DNA from: Callaeas wilsoni
Taxonomy: Eukaryota; Chordata; Aves; Passeriformes; Callaeidae
Reading direction: 5' to 3'
Assembly: GCA_013398955.1 (NCBI GenBank)
Contig: VWPU01014169.1
Span: 117,316-181,315, forward strand
DNA: 64,000 bases
Both the position numbers and the translations under genes were made by a program. The first letter of the stretch is position 1. Every line of letters begins with the position of its first letter. The notes beneath the pieces are model-generated. The model saw nothing but the letters and a program-made list of their open reading frames with translations. It had not been told where the DNA came from and searched no databases. Shown in pieces: positions 1 to 12,487 of the stretch.

Positions 1-1061
1 TCTTCCAGATTATATCATTTTAAATGACCCACATCCAATACTAGGAAAAAAAAAAGAGATTTTACAATGAAAATATTGTTCTTCTAAAAAGTCCTTCATT
101 TTTTGCTTTTCATAAAGCTAATAATTTCCAGCACCTCTGAAATTTTTCTTTTGTCCTATCATATGAAAAAAGAAGAAACTGAGGAGTCGAAATAATGGTC
201 ATCAACTTTATGTCACCCATGCTACACTCTTTAACTATATTAAAGCAAAGATATATGCTTTTTATATCTTTCTAGGCAATGTCCTGATCTCAATTATAAC
301 TATTTAAAAGAGAAGAGATTTAGAGTTACTCAGTATTCTTTTTCAAGGAAAAAAAAGTGTGAAGAGATTGAATGGGGATAACTTTTAAAAACAAATTTGC
401 TTTTTATATTAATTTAATTACATGCTGGGGTTCTGGTTCTCTTCAGTGCCATTTTTAAATTTTTGGTGTTTCAGTAAGAGATCATTTTCTGTGGGTAAGT
501 TGCCCATGATTATTAGAATTATAGCTGTGTTATTTTCAAGGACATCATTTACAGCTGTAGTGAAATGCTGTAAAAATTCTGTCACAAGAACTCACTTGGG
601 ATTCTGTAATATGGACAAAGGGAAAAGAAATTCTAAGGTTTTACTGAAAATCAGCAAATATTTACTTTTTTTCTATATTTACTTTTTTTCTGATAGTGTA
701 TTTTTTGCAAAGTTTTGTTTGCTGAAAACAGGGAAAGGAACAAAATATTAAGATCAGAATTTTGTTAATTATTTATGATTCGTTTAACATATGTATGCAC
801 TGTATGCAAGACAGATTTTTCTCACATTTAAGTCATTATTAACTTAATGGGTCCTATTGATTTTAACAAGATTAATTTAGATTTATAGCTATGTAACAGC
901 ACATGACTTGCCTCAGCCTCACCAAGGACATGATGATAACTTCTTGAAGTATTGTCACTCATCTTGGCTGGGGCAAAAAACACACTACTGAAGACAAATC
1001 ACGTTAAATCAATTCTCACATCTGTTAATATTTTCTTCTTATAACCATATAATTTTGTGGG
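1..1061. other. Unique AT-rich DNA, no gene seen
   Basis: No repeat family, RNA gene or convincing coding frame is visible. A 109-codon frame at 422-751 is phenylalanine- and lysine-rich low-complexity translation of AT-rich DNA and has no recognisable domain. Read as non-coding. Confidence 0.6.
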
Positions 1062-1281
1062 TTTTATTTGGACATCAGGAAAAATTTCTTCATGGAAACA
1101 GTTGTGAAGCATTGGAACAAGCTGCCCAGGGAAGTTGTTAAGTCACCACCTCTGGAGGTATTTAAAAGAAGTGTAGATGTTATGTTCAGGGAGGTGGTTA
1201 ATGAGACTTTGTAGTGGTAGGGTAATGGTTGGACTCTGTGCTCTTAGAAGTCTTTTCCAACTTTAATGATGCTATGATTTT
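1062..1281 (+). mobile_element. CR1 LINE, 3' terminal fragment (sense)
   Basis: About 220 bp matching the CR1 3' untranslated end in sense orientation. It has the 'aggaaaaatttcttcatgg' segment, then 'ggaacaagctgcccaggga', 'cctctggaggtatttaaa' and a closing 'ttccaactttaatgatgct', which is a decayed version of the usual CR1 tail. Everything upstream, including all of ORF2, is missing, as expected from 5' truncation during target-primed reverse transcription. Several differences from the form I remember suggest an old copy. The 5' edge is approximate. Confidence 0.85.
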
Positions 1282-1692
1282 ACAAATTTTTGAAAATGTA
1301 GCTTAGGCAATGGTAGGTTTTGACTCAGTCGGACCACTTCATGATTGTTTCTCACTGAGCACTCTTGTGCCCTTATATGGTAATACCTTCTTTTCTTAAA
1401 ATACTCAAGCATCAGGAAGTGGCAAAGGACACCCTAGAAGGCTTAGTGAAGAAGTCCTCATTTCATATGAGATCTCACATCCTTTCCTGTGAAATAATTT
1501 TCTTGAGCCTCATGATTTTGTTTTATGCTAATCAGCAGTGCACTGCAAAAATGAATTCAGCCAATTCTTTTCTATATTTGCAAAATGTGTCTGAAACTGA
1601 TAAAACTCCACTTTTTTATTTGCTTTTCAATATGAACTTATATCAAAAGTCTAACTTCAGTAAAGTTTATGACAGTAAATGTATTTAGCAAA
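1282..1692. other. Unique spacer between two CR1 copies
   Basis: About 410 bp of AT-rich DNA between a sense CR1 tail and an antisense CR1. A 107-codon frame (1365-1688) has no recognisable domain and is not called as a gene. Confidence 0.55.
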
Positions 1693-2527
1693 GAACCATA
1701 GAATTGTGGAATGATTTGGGTCGGAAAGACCTTAAAAATCATTTAGTTTCCACTCTCTCACCAAGAGCTGAGATCTCACTCACTAGATCAGGTTGCTCAG
1801 TGCTCCATTGAACATTACCTTGAAGACTTGCAGGAATGGGGCACCCATAACATCTCTGGGCAACATGTTCCTGTGCCTCACTGCCCTCTGAATAAAGATT
1901 TCTTCCTGACATCCAATCTAAATCTCTCTTCTTCTAGTTTAAAACTATTCTTCCTTGTCTTATACCTATGGGCCTATGTAAAAAGATACTCTTCCTCCTT
2001 TTTGAAAGCACCCTTTAATTACTGGAAGGCTCCAATAGGGTATCCCAAAAGCCTTCTCTGCTCCAGGCTGAACGACTCCAGCTCTCTCAGCCTAATTTCA
2101 TATGAAAAGCGCATCAGCCCACCGATCATGTTCATGGGTGTCACCTGGACTCTCTGCAGCAAGTCCACGTCATTCTGACGTTGGGAGCCCCAGAGCTACA
2201 TGCAGTATTCCAGGTGGGAACTTATGACAGAGAGGTAGAATCACCTTCCTCAACTTGCTGGCCACATTTGTTTTGATGCAGCCCAGGACATGGACGTCCT
2301 TCCAGGCTGTAAGTGCACATTGCCAGCTCATTTTCAGCATTTCATCCATGAGAACTTCCAAGTCCTTCTTCACAAGGCTGCTCTAAATGAGGTATTCTCC
2401 CAGCCTATACTCATTACAGGGATTGTCCAAACTCAGAGGCAGCACTTTACACTCGGACTTGTCAAACTTCGTGAAGCTCTAATGGAACCACTTCTCAAGC
2501 TAGTCCAGGTCCCCTTGCATGTGTCTT
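1693..2527 (-). mobile_element. CR1 LINE, antisense, 5'-truncated
   Basis: About 835 bp of CR1 on the minus strand. The 3' tail lies at 1693 ('accatagaattgtggaatg', complement of the CR1 end). Moving right, the copy runs back through the 3' UTR into ORF2. A minus-strand frame at 2170-2373 keeps the text KDLEVLMDEMLKMS...QCAL followed by GCIKTNVASK, which corresponds to the region after the reverse-transcriptase core in CR1 ORF2 (usually KDLGVLVDEKLNMSQQCA). The reading frame is interrupted on both sides, so this is a dead fragment. The truncated 5' end is near 2527. Confidence 0.9.
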
Positions 2528-5500
2528 AACATTTCTTCCACAAGAACTTGCTCTATTCAGTTCTGATTAACAGCCAAAACTGTAATACAAATTTATTAAA
2601 AGGATGGCAAAGAGCAAGTCTTTTCATAAACAGATATATTATCCACATTGTATGTTTGTTATTTTGTCCTTTCACATTCCACTGAAATTTTTCTAGGTAT
2701 CGTGCTTTGAACTACTTACCCTCTCCAGCTTTTTTTAAATTCTATCCACCAAATGTGATGCATGTTTGATTGGATTTTAATAGGATGGTAACTCCTTGTT
2801 TATCACTAAGTTTAACGGGAGTGCAATTTATTATTGATGAAGTATGGGGTGCTGGATCCAGCTACTTAATAAGTACTAGAACTCCATTTAAAACCCATGT
2901 CCTGAATGGTATTCATATTCAGAAAGTAGATGCATTAAGAAAAGTAGAGGATAGCTTTGTACAGGCATACAATAAGGAAGAATCAGGTATTGAAATGTTC
3001 AATAGGTCCTAAATATGATTTTTTTCGTTTTTTGGTAGAAAAATATGTTTTGTGTAATCTTTGCATTAATTCTGTATGAGATATCAAGTTCTCAAAGTAC
3101 TATTAGGTCAACAAACACGTGTTCTGAAAAAGAGTACCTATCAGAATTGAGAAACAGGTACTGTAATATGAGTCTAAATTCAGTGGACCAAAATTAAACA
3201 TATGAGTGATAGAAAGAACTTTTAAATGGTAGCAAAGAGACTATCAGCTATCAGTTATTTAGCCATCTTGATATATAATGTGATAGCTATGCCTAATATT
3301 TCTGAGATATCAATTGGAATGAAAATATATCTTTACCAAAACATCTCAGAGGTGCAAAACCAGAAATGGAACAAGCAGCCAAAACCAACACATGTACACA
3401 TGGACACACACCCCCTACACAAAGCCAGAACAAAATCACAAAGTAAATGTAAGAAAGAAAAATAGGAGAGAAAGGTTCCTACAGAACTAAAGGTATAGAC
3501 CAGACTTTCACTACAAATCACATGACATATCTAAGCATATAGTGGAAGTGTCCTAAATCTCAGACCAAGCCTTATGCATCATGTGGTCTGTATTCCAGAG
3601 AGCAGAGCTCCAAGTGCATTTGGTATCCTCTGATTGATTAAGCTGTTAAAAAGACAATGTGAGCAACCAGGGCTCTCTTCAGCACTTAATGGGGAAAAAT
3701 GGAAAAAATATATTCAAATTAATCCAAACTGCATTAATATTTATTTCTGGTTGCACTCAAGTAAATAAGAAATACAATTTTTTAAAAAAATAAACTTTTA
3801 TAGGGAGAAAAATTTAACAAGAGAGATTGATTTTGGGCATTTATAGGAAGAGAAAAGCAAATGAAATTCTCTTTGTGTCCAAACATTTCCTGGTGAAGAT
3901 CATTAATTTTCAGCACATGAAACTGAATGTCAGTAGCTTCATGTCACTTTGCAGAATGCCACAGTCAACAAACTGGATATTTTCTGAAATATCCAGGTTG
4001 TATAAATTTTTTTTGTTTGCACTGGAACAAGAAAGTGTACTTAGCTGGTTCACTTGTAGTATAGTCTTACTGCAGAGCTAATTGTGGTACTCAGCGGGAT
4101 GACTATTGCAGTGTGTAGGATTTCGAGGAAGTGGAACGACTCCAAACAAAAACTATTGACTTACTGCATAGTCTCCAGTATTCTAATCACTATGTAATGT
4201 AGAAGTGTTTCCAGACTTTTAAAATCTGAGAATAACTAAGTCAGAAGTGAAAGAAAGCACAACTGTAGTGAATTAGACAAATAAAAAGAATGACAATTTT
4301 GTCAAAAAACCTCTAAAAATCTGGGGGCTGTATTTTGTTTCTAAAATACAGTCGGTATAGAATTTTCTAAGAAACTGAACAAATCGATTATTTTGATTTT
4401 AATTGGAATAAAATCTAATACCAAAAGTACAGCATTCTCAGTGAGCCTACTGTGGTCTACAGCAATTATGAATGAGATTCTTTGTGCAAGACATATTTAT
4501 GCATAATAATGTTTGGCTGCAATTTTCAAAATTACTCAAAGACACTGGAGAACTGATGTCTGCAAGCACGCTTGAGCTTGCCCTTTTATAATTTTGGAGG
4601 AAAAATAATTCTTTATACCTTCAGGAATACAGGAACACAGATTTGGTAAAATCTTTGTCATCAAGTATAACATGCCAAGTCTATGTTTTGGTCAAATAAA
4701 TAAAAGATAAGCAAAGCTTGTCAGGCCCATTTCAATCATGCTTTTCTTTATATGGTCATTTTTATTAGCATTGAGAACTTTCCAATTTTTCACATCTAAA
4801 GAACTTATATCTTTTGAAAAATATGTCTGCACCATTACAAGCATTAATATTATCAAAATTACATTTGCCTGTTCTGGATAGAAATATGAAATACCATCAA
4901 GCCTTGTTTATTATCTGTTTGTTGAACTTAAATGGGTTTTCAATTGCAATTTTATATGAGATTAAAACAACCTTTGTATTACTTTTCAGTATCCTGGGTC
5001 AATAAGCCAATGGTTAAAGTTCAAGACTTTTCAGCATAGACCATGAACTTACAATTAAACTTGTGGTTTGATCTTATGCTGAACTGCTGTCTAGAAGAGA
5101 TACCTTGCACTCATGGAAACTGTCCTAGAAATTTTCTGTCTATTCCTGACATCTTTTGTAACACCTAATGTGAAATGCACATTCTTCGGATCTTTTCTGA
5201 TGGATAACTTTGTTCCTCTCAAATAAATAAGATTTGGGTAATGCTTTCAGGATAAATTAGCAAGATTTATGAATCTGAAGGGGCTTAACTGTTTCTCTGG
5301 ATTTGAAAGCAAAGGCTTTAGGTATCCCTTAAGAACAAAAGAATCTAGACATCACTGTTGGAGGTTGCAGAACACTCTTCCATTCATTTGACAAATATGT
5401 CTGATAAGAATTTGAGATTAAAATTATACACTAGACAGCTCTTAAAATGTTTTCCTCCATTTCTGAGACCACAATTGCATAGAAACCTCAACTATTGCAT

Positions 5501-6165
5501 CAAGCTTAGTAATACTACTACAGTTGCAAAGACACTAAATGCTAATTAAGACAAAAAAATAAGAGCTTATTCTCAGATAGGGACTGCATATTATTAGCAA
5601 CATTAGAAACATACATAAACTTTTCTGAAACAGAGAACAAAAACTACTCTTTACAGCATATTTTCTTTCAGTAACATGCTCAATGAATTGTTAGAGAAAA
5701 AGTTTGTCCTCTTTCTGCTGTCTGTGTTGGCTGGAATTTGTTTCATTGGCACAAAGATTACATTGCTAGTCATTACATGGATCAAGAGAACACAACTTGG
5801 CAACACCAAAATTCACTATTCGGTCTCCACGTACTGCTTTGATTAAAGGCTGTAGCCTTCAGTGCCATCTGGAAAGGATGTGAGAGCTATATTCCTTGTT
5901 CTCAAACTGCATAGTAAATTGTGAATGTAGATCCTAGTCCCAACCTCTGAAAGCAAGCTCAGCTGTATTACTTCAGACATCAAGGCCAGATCACTCTATT
6001 CCTAACCTCAGGTTGTGTTACAAAGTTCTGTTTTTCGTAACAGATGAGGGCCAGTACTTACTCACTCTGAATGGATTAACCTTCTAATGTCCTGGTAATT
6101 GTTACCACAGTATCAGTTTTTTTACCACTGTTTTCTTAAAATCATTATACCAATTTATTGTATAA
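2528..6165. other. Unique AT-rich DNA, no gene seen
   Basis: About 3.6 kb without a recognisable gene or repeat family. Open frames of 60-84 codons (for example 2770-3012 and 3827-4081) show no domain I recognise. A perfect inverted repeat with 9-bp arms lies at 4328-4336 and 4343-4351. Confidence 0.55.
4328..4351. repeat. Perfect inverted repeat, 9-bp arms
   Basis: CTGTATTTT at 4328-4336 is the exact reverse complement of AAAATACAG at 4343-4351, with a 6-nt loop. It could form a small hairpin. An AT-rich window this long will contain some such pairs by chance. Confidence 0.6.
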
Positions 6166-7170
6166 TCATATAACCACAGAATGATTTGGTTCCTAATATA
6201 AATCTACCGTCTTCCATTTAAAACCATTACCCCTTGTCCTATCACTACAAGCCATTGTAAAATGTCCCTCTCCAACTTTCTTTTAAGTCCCCTTCAGATA
6301 CTGGAATGTGCTATGTGATCTCCACAGAGACTTCCTTCTCCAGGCTAAGCAACACAAACTCTCACAGTCTTTCTTCATATGAGAGGTACTTCAGCCCTCT
6401 GATCATCATTGTAGATGTCCTTGCATTTGGTCTTGTTGAACTTTATGATATTCTCATGGGCCTACCTCTCAAGCCTGTTAGGGTCCCTCTGGATGGCATC
6501 CCTGCATATCAATGCCACTACACATCTTGGTGTCACTGACAAACTTGCTGGGGATGCACTCAATCTCACTGTCCATGTCACCAACAGAGGTGTTAAACCA
6601 AACCACTTCCAATACCAACTCCTGAGGAATGCCATTCATTACTTGTCTCCACTTGAATATCAATCTGCTGACTGCAGCTCCAGCCAACTGCTTCCTGTAG
6701 TCCCCACGTTGAACCATATGTCAAAGCCCCATCTCTCCAACTTAAAGACAAGTATGTCTTGTGGGATATACCTGTGTCGAATGCTTTGCATCAGTCCAAA
6801 CAGATGGATCAGTTGCTCCTCCCTATTCACCAGCCGTGTATCCCCATTGCGACGGACCTATGACATCTTTCAGATATAACTTGCCCTTAGGGAAGCTATG
6901 TTGACTGTCACTAATCATCTCCTTACTTTCCCTGTCTTAGCATAATTGCCAGGAGGATCTGACCCATGATCTGAATGGGCACAGACATGAGACTGACTGA
7001 TCTGTAATTTCCTAGGTCTTTCTTTTCTCTCTTTTTAAAATTTGGGGTTATAGTTCTCCTTTACCTAGACAGTGGGATCTTCACCCTTCACCAGACTGCC
7101 ATAACTTCTCAAATATGTTGGATAGGTGCATAGCCTCCACATTCATCATTTCTTTGGGAACTCACTGCAG
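6166..7170 (-). mobile_element. CR1 LINE, antisense, with internal deletion
   Basis: About 1 kb of CR1 on the minus strand. The 3' tail is at 6166-6190 ('accacagaatgatttgg') and the copy extends rightward deep into the reverse-transcriptase region. The minus frame at 6478-6717 reads ...GDMDSEIECIPSKFVSDTK..., a decayed form of the CR1 segment around the FADDTK catalytic box; here the first aspartate of the box is lost. Further 5' parts of the same domain continue to about 7170 in broken frames. Near 6420 the copy jumps from 3' UTR-like text straight to the 'ttgcatttggtcttgttga' region, skipping a few hundred bases present in other copies, which points to an internal deletion. Confidence 0.9.
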
Positions 7171-7446
7171 AGTTTAGAATTTTGCATTGTATAAATAATA
7201 TTTATTTGAAATCAAAATACATTGAATAAGAATGATGCTGTTTTTTTCCTTTGAGGTTAGGTGAAAACTGAGTATGTAATAACAAAAATCAGAACTAATG
7301 TCTAAGAATTTTCTAGGTTAATTGCACAAAGTAAATATGCTACATGTTAAAAAATACCCTTTCTTTATCTCTTCCTCTCATATTCTTCAGTTCTCAAAAG
7401 GAACAAACTTAGCTTTCTTCTCTTTATCCCAACAGGCATGTCTGCA

Positions 7447-7582
7447 TTATAGAGATATTGATAAGTATACAGGTATATAGATATATAGATAGGCAGGCAT
7501 AGTGCTATGGAGATAGGTAGATTGGTAGATAGATACATAGGTAGATAAGTAAATAGGTAGATAGAAGGATAGATAGATTAAA
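7447..7582. repeat. Degenerate TAGA/TAGG microsatellite
   Basis: About 135 bp dominated by TAGA, TAGG and TACA tetramers (for example 'ggtagattggtagatagata'). It is interrupted by 'ggcaggcatagtgctatgg' and by a change of unit, so this is an old, partly decayed tetranucleotide array. Confidence 0.85.
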
Positions 7583-8730
7583 TAAAAGATATTTTTATAT
7601 AGCATGTATGAAATATCAGTCAACCTACATACCTACTTACGTATTGCTAAAATATATTTACACACATGTTACTTCTTAAATTGTTTTTAGGTGACAAATA
7701 GGAAATTAAAGTAATATATATGAACAGTGTTGTCATACAACAAAAATCAGTTAGGAAAGACTATTTCAAATAAGATTTCTGAGTGTAAATAACTAGTACC
7801 TTCATAAAAATGGGCAAAGGAGTTTTTCTCAATGATTGACTGCACTATATTTTTTTAACACAGTTTTTCAGAGATCACTAAATAGAAAAATAGTGGAGAA
7901 AAAAAATTAATAATTCATCCCCAGAAATTACCTCAAAGCCACAACCTAAAACAAAGCAAAGATCCCTTTTTTTTTTTTTTTTGTTGCTTAGCAAGGCACT
8001 GGCAACAGGGAAATAACTTCCCGATTCCTGCAATATGTAAAATTATTAGTTCATAAAAATCAGAGTTTTTATTGACAGCAGTGACCTATTGTAGATCTGC
8101 CCTGTGTAGTGTTGTGAAAATGCTAGCTTTGTCACTACGGTTAGCATTAAATTCCCATCTTATTCCCCTTTGAAACAGAAGACAGAAGAAAAGATAAATC
8201 TCCTCATACATCTTAATCCGACCTGTGTAGAGAGAAATAGCAGCAATACACACACATGGCTTCTCAGCTTAAACAAAAGCCAGCTATGAGTGTTGTCTCT
8301 GCTTAAAATTGGTGGTGAGGAGGATTCACATTGGATTGAAAGATATGGTCTCTAGGAGGGAATCATCCTGAATTAATGAAATACCAAGACCTCTCCTTAT
8401 CCCTGTTCTCTGGTTTCAGACTTTCCAACAGTCAGTTAGGAAAGGGAGAATACCCATATACAGAACCTTAAGATAGCCAGGAGAACACAAGTACATATTT
8501 TCTGTAAACAAGCAAAGGTAGGAAAAGTGCGCGTATTAGTTAGAGACAGTTCCACATCAGAATGAGATGCATTCTATGGGACTTTGCAGGATCTTAGCTT
8601 AATCTGTTACTATGCAGTGACACAGAGTTAAATGAAGCATATGCTTACTACATTTACTTGAACTTCAGAAAATTTGCAAAAAACTTGCAAAACGGAATTA
8701 AAATTATATTGGTGGGAAACAGAAATTGAA
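7583..8730. other. Unique DNA, no gene seen
   Basis: About 1.1 kb with no recognised gene or transposon. It holds an uninterrupted T run around 7967-7982. Nothing else stands out before the hexamer array. Confidence 0.55.
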
Positions 8731-8841
8731 GGGAAAGGGAAAGGGAAAGGGAAAGGGAAAGGGAAAGGGAAAGGGAAAGGGAAAGGGAAAGGGAAAGGGA
8801 AAGGGAAAGGGAAAGGGAAAGGGAAAGGGAAAGGGAAAGGG
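8731..8841 (+). repeat. Perfect (GGGAAA)18 hexanucleotide array
   Basis: Eighteen uninterrupted copies of GGGAAA run from 8731 to 8838, followed by GGG and a short decayed G/A stretch to about 8860. The tract is pure purine on the + strand. Regular G3 runs separated by three bases fit the general G-quadruplex rule, and the homopurine mirror symmetry also fits intramolecular triplex (H-DNA). A 70-codon frame across it (glycine-lysine repeats) is simply the translated microsatellite. The perfection of the array suggests recent expansion and likely length polymorphism. Confidence 0.97.
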
Positions 8842-10330
8842 AGGGGAGGACAGGGGAGGAAAATGGAAGTTATACTGGAAATATAATCAATAAAAGTGCA
8901 ACGTTTACAAAGATAAAGACAGGTGCCTATATTTAAAGTCAGTCAGATCCAACAATAAAATTGTAGATTTGTAGTTTGGAAAAACAGGAATGTGAATTCA
9001 ACAAAGTCTGTTGAAGCAGATCAAACCTCATAATGAATTAACAATCTAAAAGTACAAACTAAAAGGCATGCAAAATTAAACCCTCTTGTCCATAAACTGA
9101 GACACTGAGTCCAGCTGGGGAAGTTTTTAGTTGTATTTTCTGATTATTTTTCTCTTCTTTGTTGGATTCTCCTTTCCATCCCTGTTAGAAAAAAAAGTTA
9201 GAAAGTTGGGGACAGATCTTCTGGTATGTATGTAGAAGCGAAGAAAGTTGCTGCATTGGGGGAAAAGTATTTTTTGCTTCCATCATGTGCAAAAAACCAG
9301 CACCACAACACCAAGAGAAAGGCAAAAAAGTGAGGAAAACTTCTAGCGGTCAAGATAACTCAAGGCATTTCTTGCAGGAGTTAAGGAAACTTCAGCTATG
9401 ACTTTAAGAGTAGTTAATATTAACAATTATCTTCAGAAGTATAGTTGATCTTGCTTTGGGACACATGAATATACCCAGTTTTTGCAAAGTTTATTTCTTA
9501 GATATTCCTCAATACTGCTCTTGTGTTTTTGATAATGTATTTAAATTGAAATAATAAATAAGGAAATTCTTGTACAAAGACAAATACCACTACTGTACTG
9601 TCCACCTCATGGTGTTTGATTGCAGCACATTTTCTATAATTTATTTTAAAACACTGTTGTAAAGGATGGCAGGGCAACTTAATCACCAGTGATTTTGCTC
9701 TGTGTTACAAATATGCTGTAACAATCCCCTGTAAGTCATCCCTCATTATTCTGCAATTTTGTCTAAATAGCTGTATTTCTATTATACATATTTCTGCTTG
9801 TATTTGTCTCATCCTCATTGTCATAACTTAAAATAAAAAACAAGGTTTAATATACAGATGGACGTATATTATTCTATCACACAAAATCTCCATATATGCT
9901 TGTATCCTACAATGACTTTTTTTTTCTGTAACTCAAGATCCTTACAGGATTTATAATTTTTCTTGCTCTATAATTTTTTTTTGCTACCTCTGTTTCATTT
10001 CTTAACCTCAGCATTTTCATCTGACTATACGAAAACATCTGAAACCACTGAAATATTTTCTCCATGTACTGGGAAAATATTCTTTCCACACAAAATATCT
10101 TACTCATTTAAATCACAGAAAAGTTCTTCTCTAATACATATTCATACTCAGGAGTGATAATTTTATCTGAAAATGTAATACAAAAATCTGAATGGATGTT
10201 TCTAGTCTTGATGTCTAATTACACTGGTTTTGGATATATATTGTAGAGGTCATTTTCAGTAGATGAAATTGCTAAAGAGATTTATATCAAAATCATTTGC
10301 TTTAACATACCAGTCTGCTGTTGGATTGTA
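8842..10330. other. Unique AT-rich DNA, no gene seen
   Basis: About 1.5 kb without recognisable genes or repeat families. Frames at 9498-9686, 9907-10107 and 9963-10157 overlap or are low complexity and are not supported as genes. Confidence 0.55.
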
Positions 10331-10435
10331 GTTTTGGGTGGTTTGTTTTTGTTTGTTTGCTGTTGTGGTGTTTTGGGGGTTTTTTGTTTGGCTTCGTTTG
10401 GGTGTTTTGTTTTTTACTTTTTTGTTTGTTTTTTA
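10331..10435 (+). repeat. G/T-rich low-complexity tract
   Basis: About 105 bp almost wholly of T and G, built from TTTG, TTTTG and GGTG-like units with a G5 run. Similar G/T tracts recur in the window (near 18.75, 31.0, 38.64, 41.68, 45.74 and 59.03 kb), mostly with T/G on the + strand. Confidence 0.8.
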
Positions 10436-11770
10436 ATTCTCTTCATTCATGACAGGCAGAGAAAAGGGGAAAATGAAAAAAGGAATCTTAAAGGTATCAT
10501 CTAGTAGTCACATTTTGCTCTTGCCTCATTACTAATTAGATATAAAAATAATCTTAAAGAAAATCCCTTCATAGAATTTTCAGTTATAAGGAGATGTTTT
10601 AAATTTTTTACCCCTACAATTTAACTTGAGCATAGTAACTAATTTGCCAATTCCAAATGCTGATACTCAAAATTATAGATCTAATATATAATACATTCTC
10701 AATAGGGCATATGTACTTTGCTAATTTTGTAGAGAGGAAGGGAAGAAACTGCAGTTATTAAAACAGGGAAAATGCAAACACTTGTAATACTTCACTTCTC
10801 TCATTTCATTACTTAATGTAGCTGAGGTCTCCGGTTCAATTTCTCAAGTATGAAAGACTCATATTGCCAGCTCTGCCCAAACATATCATCTGAAGAGAAT
10901 AGAGATGTGTTTGTAACAGACGATCACTGAGATGCAGACACTCAATAAAAGGTTATACCACAAAACCCATACATACAGAATTATGCAGAAGTTACATCAT
11001 ATACCTTTATTTCTGTCAAAAGAAAAAAAGTTAGTCATTTTTAAACTGTGTGCAAAATTCAAAATGTAGAATGTATTAAGATAGAACGTTACAAGCCAAG
11101 ATTTTGTTTTGTATCAACATCATTCTCTGACTATTTCTGACTCTTTCTTTCTTTTGGAAAGGAACCTGTCATTTCGTGCTGTTCTAAAAACAAACAGAAT
11201 TTGACTGTAGGGTGTTTTGTTAATAGAAGTTCCTGTTTTCTTCACCCATGTGGATGAACAACTAGAAGAGAAGAGAAACAACCACAGATGTTTCTCTTTC
11301 CAATAACAGGTAATGTCTATGACAAATTTCAAAGGCCTAGGAGCAGATTCTTGTAGGGAGTTAGAGTGAGAAATCTATAATTTTTTGCATACTTAAACAA
11401 ATATGGTATTTCCTAACCAAAGAAAGCAGAGAGATCATTCTAAAGACAAAAAGTTAAATTTGTAAGAATGTGGCATATTAACTCTTTTTTGTTTGGTTTT
11501 ACTTTTTACTAGAATAAACCAATAGTTTTAGGCAGCATTAAAGAGTCTGAAAAGAAAAGGGTTTGGAAGGATACACTGCAAAGAACTTGAGAGTTGATGC
11601 AGCTTGCTGCAATTTAAGAAAATGGGGGAAGGGTAATTTTTTTTTTTTTAAATATTATATTTTTGTTCCTCAGAGATAAGTCCTGGCTGGCTGGGATAAT
11701 TCAGGTGTTACCAGCAAGAGGCTGAACTGTACAGGGTAGCAGCAATTCTCCTGAGCCCTATTCAGTTCAC

Positions 11771-11796
11771 TGGTGCAATTCTAATAAATTGCACCA
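11771..11796. repeat. Perfect inverted repeat, 10-bp arms
   Basis: TGGTGCAATT at 11771-11780 is exactly complementary to AATTGCACCA at 11787-11796, with a 6-nt loop. The arms have mixed composition, so chance pairing is less likely than for pure A/T arms. Confidence 0.7.
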
Positions 11797-12469
11797 GGTA
11801 GGCCACTCCAACATATGGATTTTACGGTCACGTCTTGTTCAGGCCTAAGCTCAGCTTTTGGTCCAAACACTTTGAAGAAAGCAATATAGATGTAGCAGTG
11901 AACCACCAGGTACCTATTCCCTGATCATTACCATGAATATGCTTTAAATCATGTCCCAAATTGAGGTGTAGCTGTCATTTTGTATTAATGGGTATTCAGA
12001 GAAAAGTCCTGCACCCTAACTGGTATCTTTATGCACAGCATAAACAAAAATGCTTCATTTTGGAAAAGATCTGCTGTAAAGAGTGAACAGAAAATAATGA
12101 TCTCCTATTGTCCAGCCACTTTATTGACTTTGTTATGGTGTACAAGAGGTAAGTGAAACCAAGGCTCAGTTTGTTTCTGTTTCCTTTCTCCAGCCAATTT
12201 CTGACTTAATCTCTTGCTGGAAATTACTTCTGCATGGACCTTGCTCTTCCCGTCAGGTTAGCCTCAATAGTAAGTATAGTCACCTCAATCTTTTGGATAC
12301 ATGAAATTTCTCTCTCTGGAAGGGTGCTTGAAAACACAGAACAAGACCATGAAATAGATTTTTAAATCTTTGGAGTATGTCACTTAATTGTCCACATCTC
12401 TCCTTGCATATGCCTGTAGCATTGCCAAAGCCTGAAACAGAGATGGCTTTACTTCAGTTGTAGAACACT

Positions 12470-12487
12470 GCCTCATGTGCATGAGGC
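12470..12487. repeat. Palindrome GCCTCATG-TG-CATGAGGC
   Basis: Two perfect 8-bp arms separated by two bases. The arms are fairly GC-rich for this window. It could be a dyad site for a dimeric DNA-binding protein or simply chance; nothing nearby decides. Confidence 0.7.

Noticed and set aside
422..751. 109-codon plus-strand frame
   Set aside because: Phe- and Lys-rich low-complexity translation without any domain.
1828..2178. 116-codon plus-strand frame
   Set aside because: Antisense of the CR1 3' region at 1693-2527.
6415..6879. 154-codon plus-strand frame
   Set aside because: Antisense of CR1 reverse-transcriptase text; the minus strand holds the recognisable motif remnants.
8674..8886. 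70-codon frame with a long glycine-lysine repeat
   Set aside because: It is only the translation of the (GGGAAA)18 microsatellite with short random ends.
10820..10850. 'ggttcaattt' as a possible tRNA B box
   Set aside because: It differs from the B-box consensus, and no matching A box or cloverleaf arms are seen around it.
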